5,073 nt of DNA from Acidimicrobiales bacterium (GTDB lineage: Bacteria > Actinomycetota > Acidimicrobiia > Acidimicrobiales > SZUA-35): contig JABDJU010000079.1 of NCBI GenBank assembly GCA_013003325.1, forward strand, positions 1 to 5,073, read 5' to 3'. The position numbers and the translations under genes are program-made. Of the stretch, positions 1 through 5,073 are shown in pieces. A model generated the notes under the pieces. That model saw only the letters and a program-made list of their open reading frames with translations, ran no database searches and had not been told where the DNA came from. How positions within the stretch are numbered: the first letter of the stretch is position 1; the number at the start of each line of letters is the position of its first letter.

Positions 1-1370
1 AGTCGGCCCAGGGCGATGTTCGACCGCACCGAGAGTGGGAGCAGCAGCGGTTCCTGACGAAGGACCGACACCGAGCGACGGACGTCGTCGATGGTGGCGT
101 CGCGCAGATCGACACCGTCGATCAACACCCGGCCCGAGTCGGGATCGAACAGGCGCGACAGCAGCCCGATCAGGGTCGACTTGCCGGCGCCCGACTCTCC
201 GACGATGGCGATGGTCTCGCCCGGCTCCACCTCGAAGCTGACGTTCTTGAGAATGGGATCGGCCGGGTCGTATCCGAAGGTCACGTTGTCGAAACGGACC
301 GATGCGCCGCCTCGACCCCGGAGGAGTGGAATCGGGTCGGCTGGATCTAGGAGTCGTTCGTCGCAGGTGATGATCTCATCAACCCGTTCCAGTCCGACGT
401 CGGCCAGCCGAAGTTGGCGACCGAGCGACAACAGGGCCCGGAAGTTGGCGTCGAGGACCCTGGTGTAGGCGATGAACACCACGACGTCGCCGACCGATAG
501 TCGGTTGTCGATCACGCTCTGACCGCCGAGCACCACAACGGCAGCCACCGCAAAGACGCCGACCACTGCGCTGATCGCATCGGCCGACGACTCGAACAGG
601 GTGACTCGCCTCGATGCGTTGAGCGAGCGATCGGTGAAGGACCGGAAGGTGCGCAGGTTCTGACGCTCGGCGGTGTAGGCCTGGACGAGCGGCAGCGACC
701 TTACGACCTGGGACACGAACGACACCACGGCCACCTGCTGCCGTCGGGCGTAGGCGGCCATTCGTTTCAGCCGGTTGCTCAGCCATCGTGAGCCGGCGGC
801 GGTGAAGGCGGCGAAGCACAGGATCACGATCATCAGCCCTGGGTCGAGCAACCAAGCGGCCCACCCGACAGTGGCGATGGTGATCACGTGGATGGCGGGC
901 GAGACCATCAGAACGCTCGTTGCGGTGTAGACCGAGCTCGCATCGGTGATGACTCTGCTCAGGGCGTCACCGCTCGCCGTTCTGGCGTGGAAACTGGGTG
1001 GCAGGTGCTGGAGTGCGTCGAAGACATCGCGGGCGACGTTTCGCACCATCCGCGCTCCCACCCACTCCCAGTACATGCCGATGCCGTCGGATGTCAGGTA
1101 GGAGCCGAGCGTGGTGGCCAGGGCGAAGACCGCAGCTGCGATGACCAGGCTACGGGGCTCTTCTGAAAGCCCGACTCCATCGACGACCTCTGCTGCGATT
1201 CCCGAGAGGGCCTGGCCGCCGAGCGCATTGTCGATGAGGAGCTTCATGGCCAGTGGCTCTAGAGCAGTCAACAACGCTGGCACAAACGAGGCGAGCATCA
1301 GCAGGCCAAGGTGTGGCCATTGGGCTCCGACATAGGTGCGGAGCAGCTCGATGCGCCGTCGGACCGTCAT
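1..1370 (-). CDS. ABC exporter half-transporter, membrane domain fused to ATPase (3' end beyond window)
   Basis: This is a type I ABC exporter with the membrane domain first and the nucleotide-binding domain second, probably working as a dimer in the cytoplasmic membrane. About 456 codons are visible. Hydrophobic segments lie near residues 20-37, 75-92, 152-192 and 264-300. The loop around residues 128-147 (HARTASGDALSRVITD) matches the conserved coupling region of this family. The ATPase part shows an aromatic A-loop (TFGYDP), Walker A GESGAGKST at 391-399 and the Q-loop glutamine at 439 (RQEP). The frame then runs out of the window at SNIALGR, so signature, Walker B and H-loop lie outside. 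The ATG at 1370 overlaps the deacetylase stop as ATGA, with only a weak Shine-Dalgarno sequence, which suggests translational coupling. The family includes MsbA, NdvA and multidrug exporters. The neighbours suggest a glycan or glycolipid substrate; this is inference. Membership in the family is very secure. Confidence 0.95.
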   Translation of the reverse strand, partial: MTVRRRIELLRTYVGAQWPHLGLLMLASFVPALLTALEPLAMKLLIDNALGGQALSGIAAEVVDGVGLSEEPRSLVIAAAVFALATTLGSYLTSDGIGMYWEWVGARMVRNVARDVFDALQHLPPSFHARTASGDALSRVITDASSVYTATSVLMVSPAIHVITIATVGWAAWLLDPGLMIVILCFAAFTAAGSRWLSNRLKRMAAYARRQQVAVVSFVSQVVRSLPLVQAYTAERQNLRTFRSFTDRSLNASRRVTLFESSADAISAVVGVFAVAAVVVLGGQSVIDNRLSVGDVVVFIAYTRVLDANFRALLSLGRQLRLADVGLERVDEIITCDERLLDPADPIPLLRGRGGASVRFDNVTFGYDPADPILKNVSFEVEPGETIAIVGESGAGKSTLIGLLSRLFDPDSGRVLIDGVDLRDATIDDVRRSVSVLRQEPLLLPLSVRSNIALGR

Positions 1371-2089
1371 TCGACACCGGCCATGACCTCGTGGCGGAGG
1401 TCGTCGTAGTTGCAGAGCTCGAAGTCGGACCGATGCACGTGCGCCACGACGGCGGGATCACACAGGCTGCGAAGCTCGGCTTCGCGCTCGACGTGATAGG
1501 GCGACTCGAGAGCTTGATCGACATAACCGGGATGGCAACTGAGCTCGGTGATGCCGGGTCCGATCTTGTGATCCATCATCCAGGTTAGGTTCTGAGGGCT
1601 GATCCATTCGAGGTGGGTCTCGCCGTCATCCCACTGGCCATAAAAGTCGGGGAAGTACCGAACCTGGCAATGCTCCCGAAGCGGCACACCGAGCTCGTCG
1701 GCCAGCTCGACAAAGACCTCCTCGAGGTGGGAGCGTCGATAGATGTTGTGATGGGCGTCGAGATGGCTCGGCGGCCGCTGCATCAGCTCGGTGAACGAGT
1801 CGACCTGGGCACGGATCTCGTTGCGGCACGCCGCTGGGTCGTTGATATCGGCCGGCGCCGGCGTACCCTCGCCGGTCAGGTCGATGTGGAGCCCGATCGA
1901 AAGGCTCGTTCGCTCCCGACCCAAGCTCGCAGCGTGCTGGGTGGCCGGCATCCTCACCATCAGGCTTGTGCTGGTGACGATTCCCTCGTCGTGAGCCGTG
2001 ATGATCCCGCGGTTGATGCCCTCACTCGCCCCGAAGTCGTCGGCATTTACGATCAGCCGACGACGGGTCTGCTCGCGGCGTGTGTTCAC
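1367..2089 (-). CDS. ChbG/HpnK (YdjC) family carbohydrate deacetylase
   Basis: The 240-residue protein belongs to the YdjC-like metal-dependent deacetylases. Characterised members include ChbG, which removes an acetyl group from chito-oligosaccharides, and HpnK of hopanoid side-chain synthesis. Visible motifs are NADDFG at 15-20 (catalytic and metal aspartates D17/D18), GLHIDLT at 66-72 (metal histidine H68), SHLDAHHN at 108-115 (probable metal histidine H113) and CHPGY at 185-189. No signal peptide or membrane segment is seen, so it should act in the cytoplasm. The start is a GTG that shares GTGA with the stop of the preceding synthase gene. No ATG lies between this GTG and NADDFG, and no good Shine-Dalgarno precedes it, so coupled reinitiation is likely. 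The stop overlaps the exporter start. The usual His-x-His after HxD looks altered (HHNIY rather than HHHVH, recalled from the family), which may affect substrate choice. Family assignment is firm; the substrate, perhaps an N-acetylhexosamine in the operon's glycan, is inferred. Confidence 0.93.
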   Translation of the reverse strand: MNTRREQTRRRLIVNADDFGASEGINRGIITAHDEGIVTSTSLMVRMPATQHAASLGRERTSLSIGLHIDLTGEGTPAPADINDPAACRNEIRAQVDSFTELMQRPPSHLDAHHNIYRRSHLEEVFVELADELGVPLREHCQVRYFPDFYGQWDDGETHLEWISPQNLTWMMDHKIGPGITELSCHPGYVDQALESPYHVEREAELRSLCDPAVVAHVHRSDFELCNYDDLRHEVMAGVE

Positions 2090-4560
2090 CGTTCGACCGC
2101 CACCGGGGTTTGGATTTCGGGCTTGTTCTCGAGCTGGGTGAGGTCGATCACGTGGACCTCTGAACCCTTGACGGCCTCGGCGATCAGGGCCTGGAAGCGC
2201 CGACGGGCCCACCACAGATCGGCTGCCACGACGAGTGCGGCAATGCCGGCGAGGGTCAGTGCCGCCGCCGGCGACGTGACCGCACCCAGAGCAAGCGGCA
2301 CGCTCAGCAACGCCATCGCAACCAGGCGAGGCCTCACCCGCACCCGCCAACGGGGCGTCCAGTTCCATACCACGGCGAAGTGGCCCCGCAGGGAAGTGAA
2401 ACCCCGAACGGCCACGAGATCGTGAGCATCGGACGGACCGCCGTAGGCGACTTTCCACCCCAGCTCCTGAGCGCGGCGGGCCACCGAGTCGATGAAGTCG
2501 AGCCGGTCGCCCCGCCACATCTGAACCGGCGGTTTCGTGGACGGAAGGGGGCGGGTGGTCAGCCGACCCCAGAATCGCACCAGGGGCTGCGCCACGTGGA
2601 AGAAGGCGACCAGCGAACGAAACCGGACCTTCTCCGAAACCCACGGTGGTACGTCGCATTTCACGTAGGCGATAGCAGCGGTCCCGCCGATCAGCGCCAG
2701 CAGCGCCGAACCGGTACCAATCGCCAGGGGTGCCGAGGAGATGAAGGCCCCGGTCAGCACGGCCACGGCGAGCAAAACGACGAGGGCCGGGAGCAGAGCA
2801 AGCAGCAGGGCATATGCCGACTCGCCGCGATGCCGGGTCTTGGGTTGGAACGGCTCCAGCCCGAGCGAGCCGTGATAGACCACGGCACCGAGCAAGCGGC
2901 GGGGCAGGGAGAGCCCGCCGTAGACCACGCCTCGCCACCTAGCCTGGCCGAGACGGTTGAAGCGGTGGCGGTGGGGTCCTTGCAGCATCCGCTCGGCCCG
3001 GCCGTAGCCGCGCTGCTGTCGTAGATAGCCACGGACCGTTCCTCGCCGGTGATGTTCGATCGTTGCGGTCGGCGCAAACGCAATCTCGTGGCCGGCATCC
3101 AGGAGGCGCCAGCACAGGTCGACATCGTCACCGGCGGTTCGATACGCCACGTCGAAACCGTTCGCTTTCAGCAGGTCCTTGCGGCGGAAGGCCATATTGC
3201 AGCCGGCGATGTGTTCGGCTCGGGTGTCGCTCACCAACACCTCGCGCGGGTTGCCGGGCGAGGCCGCGACAGCGGCTTCAACCAGACCGATCGGTTCGAA
3301 CGGATGGTTTGGTCCGCCGGCAGCAACCACGGCGGGGGAGTCGAAGGCTCTAACGAGTTGAGGAATCCACCGCGGGTCGGCCTCGGCATCGGCGTCGAGG
3401 TAGGCGACGATGTCACCGGTCGCCGCTCGCATCCCTTCGTTGCGGGCCGCGCTGAGCCCGCCGCGTCCGAGCCGGAGAAGCTTCACCGGGTACCGGCTGG
3501 CTTTGTCGGCGGTGTCGTCCGACGATCCGTCGTCGCAGACGATCACCTCGACGTCGGGGTACGCGCTGGCTAGCACCGATCTGATACAGGGCTCGATGTG
3601 AACCGATTCGTTGTAGGCACAGATGACGACGCTGACCCGCGGCGGTGGGTCGATCGGCGCCGGTGACTGCGGCCAGCCTGCGACCCCATGGGCCGCAGGT
3701 TTGAGGGTTCGGTCGACCCGGGTGACACCAAACTGCCAATGGTCGACCGGGGCGTCGGCGACAGCCCACTCGTCGGTCCAGGAGAACACGGTGCCGCCAG
3801 CGGCGCCGTGGTGTACGAGCTCCTCGATCTGCCATTGCACCGACTCGGCTTGGGCTTGTTCGCCGTGGATGCCGGCCGAAAGCCCGAACTCGCTGAGCAG
3901 CAGCGGCCGTTCGCCGGCCAATGCCAGGATGTGGCGAAGGTACCGAGCGAAGGCTGCACGGTCTTCGAGGAACACGTTCCAGCTCACGAGATCCTGGCCC
4001 TCGGGATCGAGGTATTCCGTCGATGGGTAGTTCGTGTAGGTGGCGAGCATCCCCGGATCGGCATCGTGGACCGCATCGAGCAGGCGCTCGAGAGCCCTCT
4101 CAACCCGGGCGACACCGTGAACACGCACGAGGTCGGCGGGCACCTCGTTGCCTACCGACACCGCCAGCACCTCAGGTCGTCCGCCGCATACGGCCATGGC
4201 CCGGTCGACCGCTTCGAGTCCGGCAGCCACCACGCTCTCCGTTGCCCGCCGGCCCGTCCCGTCGACCATGCGCCAATCGTCGTAGTCGAGCCCCACGAGC
4301 AGCCTGAGCCCGTGCTCGCCGGCCAGGTCTACCACCTCGATCGGGGGGATGGTGTAGACGCGCACCGTGTTGAGCCCGAGCGCAGCGATCGATGCGAAGT
4401 CCGAATCCACTTGGTCGACCGACGGATAGCGGGCCCCATCGGGTCTCGCTTTGAAGGTGCCGTACGTTACGCCCTTCACTTGGTGATGTCCGCGGCTATC
4501 AACCAGACTGCCGGCGCGTCTGCGCAGGCGCGAACCTACCCCGATGTGGACCGCCGTCAT
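2086..4560 (-). CDS. Bifunctional membrane glycan synthase: GH-like TIM barrel + GT2 glycosyltransferase
   Basis: The 824-residue protein has two carbohydrate-active domains. Residues about 28-296 look like a glycoside-hydrolase TIM barrel of the GH17/GH5/GH2 kind, with GNEVP at 137-141 (likely acid/base E139) and LLLSEFG at 220-226 (likely nucleophile E224). Residues about 308-525 are an inverting GT2 domain: VSVVICAYNE at 309-318, DDGSSDDT at 343-350, DAD at 389-391 for nucleotide-sugar and metal binding, GDDVDLCWR at 477-485 and QQRGYGRAE at 515-523. Hydrophobic segments follow at about 582-607 and 610-633, then a soluble stretch of about 110 residues, then two more at about 746-762 and 765-784. 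There is no signal peptide, so both catalytic domains should face the cytoplasm. The ATG at 4560 was chosen because AAGGGAG lies 6 bases upstream; the frame stays open to 4755 but that extension has no domain character. The architecture resembles NdvB-type beta-glucan synthases of proteobacteria. Donor, linkage and the barrel's activity are unproven. Confidence 0.92.
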   Translation of the reverse strand: MTAVHIGVGSRLRRRAGSLVDSRGHHQVKGVTYGTFKARPDGARYPSVDQVDSDFASIAALGLNTVRVYTIPPIEVVDLAGEHGLRLLVGLDYDDWRMVDGTGRRATESVVAAGLEAVDRAMAVCGGRPEVLAVSVGNEVPADLVRVHGVARVERALERLLDAVHDADPGMLATYTNYPSTEYLDPEGQDLVSWNVFLEDRAAFARYLRHILALAGERPLLLSEFGLSAGIHGEQAQAESVQWQIEELVHHGAAGGTVFSWTDEWAVADAPVDHWQFGVTRVDRTLKPAAHGVAGWPQSPAPIDPPPRVSVVICAYNESVHIEPCIRSVLASAYPDVEVIVCDDGSSDDTADKASRYPVKLLRLGRGGLSAARNEGMRAATGDIVAYLDADAEADPRWIPQLVRAFDSPAVVAAGGPNHPFEPIGLVEAAVAASPGNPREVLVSDTRAEHIAGCNMAFRRKDLLKANGFDVAYRTAGDDVDLCWRLLDAGHEIAFAPTATIEHHRRGTVRGYLRQQRGYGRAERMLQGPHRHRFNRLGQARWRGVVYGGLSLPRRLLGAVVYHGSLGLEPFQPKTRHRGESAYALLLALLPALVVLLAVAVLTGAFISSAPLAIGTGSALLALIGGTAAIAYVKCDVPPWVSEKVRFRSLVAFFHVAQPLVRFWGRLTTRPLPSTKPPVQMWRGDRLDFIDSVARRAQELGWKVAYGGPSDAHDLVAVRGFTSLRGHFAVVWNWTPRWRVRVRPRLVAMALLSVPLALGAVTSPAAALTLAGIAALVVAADLWWARRRFQALIAEAVKGSEVHVIDLTQLENKPEIQTPVAVER

Positions 4561-4566
4561 TTTCAG

Positions 4567-4573
4567 CTCCCTT
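4567..4573 (-). promoter_or_regulatory. Ribosome binding site deciding the synthase start
   Basis: On the minus strand this reads AAGGGAG, 6 bases before the ATG at 4560. It is the only strong Shine-Dalgarno with a start codon at the right distance in this frame, and it fixes the start well downstream of the first in-frame ATG at 4755. Confidence 0.75.
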
Positions 4574-4579
4574 TCGGCG

Positions 4580-4610
4580 GGGAAGACGGTTGGCTTCGTG
4601 CCGTCGTCCC
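4580..4610 (-). promoter_or_regulatory. Leader hairpin upstream of the operon's first gene
   Basis: An inverted repeat has 10-base arms (minus strand GGGACGACGG and CCGTCTTCCC) separated by an 11-base loop. Nine of ten positions pair, with one C/U mismatch. It ends 6 bases before the Shine-Dalgarno of the synthase gene. No run of U follows, so it is not a typical intrinsic terminator. The 5' arm overlaps a second Shine-Dalgarno-like AGGAGGG (4608-4614) that has no start codon at a usable distance. A role in mRNA stability or translation control is inference. Confidence 0.5.
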
Positions 4611-4621
4611 TCCTAGGTGCA

Positions 4622-4649
4622 AACGTACCACGGATCCCTCGGGAGGCAA
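4622..4649 (-). promoter_or_regulatory. Candidate sigma-70-like promoter for the minus-strand operon
   Basis: On the minus strand TTGCCT (4649-4644) and TACGTT (4627-4622) are separated by 16 bases, resembling -35 and -10 elements. Transcription would begin near 4615, just before the leader hairpin, leaving a leader of roughly 55 bases. The match is moderate and chance occurrence is possible. Confidence 0.3.
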
Positions 4650-4706
4650 AGTGCGTAGCCATAGGCTGTGACCTGCCCATATTGGCCGGCTCGGGCCGTT
4701 CTCGAA

Positions 4707-4748
4707 GTCTCCGAGTGGGAGACGAGCGGGAGCCCAGCGAGACGAGCG
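4707..4748. promoter_or_regulatory. Palindrome with repeated half-site, possible operator
   Basis: GTCTCC (4707-4712) and GGAGAC (4718-4723) form a perfect 6-base inverted repeat around a 5-base spacer. The right arm is part of a 10-base direct repeat, GAGACGAGCG, at 4719-4728 and 4739-4748, two helical turns apart. Dyad plus spaced half-site between divergent genes is the usual layout of a dimeric repressor or activator site. No cognate regulator is visible in the window, so function is inferred only from arrangement. Confidence 0.3.
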
Positions 4749-4906
4749 ATGTCATCGCCGCCGCGGCCGCCAGCGGCCAGAACCGCCGACACGGAACCGG
4801 GTCAAGACAGGCTCGAGGTGTGAGCCAAAATCGGGTGAGGGCTCGGCCTCAGAACACGGCTGAAGCGCGTGCGAAATGTGCTGTAACACCGGGGAAAGGG
4901 TCGTGC

Positions 4907-4939
4907 TGCACGGTGTCGGTGTGCGCAACCCGGTGCACC
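4907..4939 (+). repeat. Imperfect inverted repeat in the leader of the divergent gene
   Basis: TGCACGG (4907-4913) is mirrored by CCGGTGCA (4930-4937) with one unpaired base, and GGTGCACC (4932-4939) is itself an 8-base palindrome. Two GGTGT copies lie between them. It ends 9 bases before the AGGAG of the downstream gene. It may be a small mRNA hairpin or a protein site, or chance in GC-rich DNA. Confidence 0.25.
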
Positions 4940-4947
4940 AACTGAAC

Positions 4948-4952
4948 AGGAG
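4948..4952 (+). promoter_or_regulatory. Ribosome binding site of the divergent gene
   Basis: AGGAG lies 5 bases before the ATG at 4958. It is the main evidence that a plus-strand gene starts here. Confidence 0.5.
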
Positions 4953-4957
4953 TCACC

Positions 4958-5073
4958 ATGGCCACCGTCAACTACCCAACACATCACGGCAGACCGCGGC
5001 AGAAAGGAGTTGAAACGAAAGCCCAAGACCGACAGACGTCCGGCTCTGGGACGTTGACCGACGAGCGCCCGGT
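4958..5073 (+). CDS. N-terminus of a divergent gene, product not recognised (3' end beyond window)
   Basis: Only the first 38 codons are visible, and I do not recognise the family. The frame is open from the ATG to the window edge and begins MATVNYPTHHGRPRQKG. The visible part is polar, rich in Gln, Arg, Thr and Gly, and has no signal peptide or membrane segment, so it is probably a flexible N-terminal tail of a cytoplasmic protein. The start is supported by AGGAG 5 bases upstream. A second Shine-Dalgarno-like AAAGGAG inside the frame (5003-5009) has no start codon at proper spacing; an in-frame TTG at 5054 is a remote alternative start. The gene is transcribed away from the glycan operon and shares its upstream region, so a shared regulator is possible but unproven. 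Confidence 0.45.
   Translation, partial: MATVNYPTHHGRPRQKGVETKAQDRQTSGSGTLTDERP

Larger units (their letters stand above)
4561..4957. other. Divergent intergenic region of about 400 bases without a convincing gene
   Basis: This interval separates the minus-strand operon from the divergent plus-strand gene. Frames open on both strands here lack domain character, have no good ribosome binding site, and are rich in Arg, Ser and Cys as expected of noncoding high-GC frames. It holds the leader hairpin, a candidate promoter, the palindrome/direct-repeat cluster at 4707-4748, a short GC-rich inverted repeat (GGCCGC-CA-GCGGCC) near 4764-4777, and a weak possible plus-strand -10 (TGTAAC, 4882-4887) without a clear -35. 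Confidence 0.7.

Noticed and set aside
2090..2938. Upstream extension of the deacetylase frame inside the synthase gene
   Set aside because: It is an out-of-frame reading of the synthase C-terminus, Arg/Gly/Pro-rich and without motifs; the GTG at 2089 directly before the conserved domain is the better start.
1613..3024. Overlapping plus-strand open frames of 270 and 214 codons
   Set aside because: They are antisense to the deacetylase and synthase genes and have Arg/Gly/His-rich low-information composition without motifs.
4580..4610. Leader hairpin as an intrinsic terminator
   Set aside because: No U-tract follows on either strand, and on the minus strand it lies just upstream of a real gene start.
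3688..4671. Long plus-strand open frame of 327 codons opposite the synthase gene
   Set aside because: It lies antisense to a gene with clear GH and GT2 motifs, contains no recognisable domain, and is expected from high-GC third-position bias.
4561..4755. N-terminal extension of the synthase to the ATG at 4755
   Set aside because: The extra 65 residues are Arg/Ser/Pro-rich with no domain or signal peptide, and a strong ribosome binding site supports the ATG at 4560.
4544..5026. Small open frames on both strands in the intergenic region
   Set aside because: Composition is rich in Arg, Ser and Cys, starts lack good ribosome binding sites, and the frames conflict with better-supported starts at 4560 and 4958.
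1..5073. tRNA, rRNA, CRISPR array, insertion sequence or attachment site
   Set aside because: I saw no cloverleaf with a CCA-proximal T-arm, no regularly spaced repeats, no transposase motifs and no terminal inverted repeats with target duplications.

Overview
This window is high-GC DNA (clearly above 60% G+C by eye). Its dense third-position G/C coding and the sequence character of its proteins suggest an actinobacterium, possibly an Acidimicrobiia-like lineage. That placement is an impression, not a demonstrated assignment.

The left 4.56 kb is one tightly packed minus-strand operon, read from right to left. The first gene (4560-2086) encodes an 824-residue membrane protein. It joins an N-terminal glycoside-hydrolase-like TIM barrel to a family 2 glycosyltransferase (GT2), followed by membrane segments and an unassigned C-terminal domain. 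The second gene (2089-1367, GTG start) encodes a ChbG/HpnK (YdjC)-type carbohydrate deacetylase. The third (1370 to beyond the left edge) encodes an ABC exporter half-transporter with the membrane domain fused to the ATPase; the window cuts it off after the Q-loop. Both junctions are 4-base stop/start overlaps (GTGA and ATGA), so the three products are probably made together.

The right end (4561-5073) holds a gene-free interval of about 400 bases, then the start of a divergent plus-strand gene (4958 onward) with a good ribosome binding site but no recognisable family. The interval contains a strong leader hairpin just upstream of the operon's ribosome binding site, a candidate sigma-70-like promoter, and a palindrome with a repeated half-site that could be an operator between the divergent genes.

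Taken together, the operon reads as a synthesise-modify-export module for a glycan. A GT2 synthase with a built-in hydrolase or transglycosylase domain would make the chain, a deacetylase would trim acetyl groups from amino sugars, and an ABC exporter would move the product out. The arrangement recalls proteobacterial NdvB-type GH17-GT2 glucan synthases and NdvA-type exporters, but adds a deacetylase. The chemical product cannot be deduced from the sequence.
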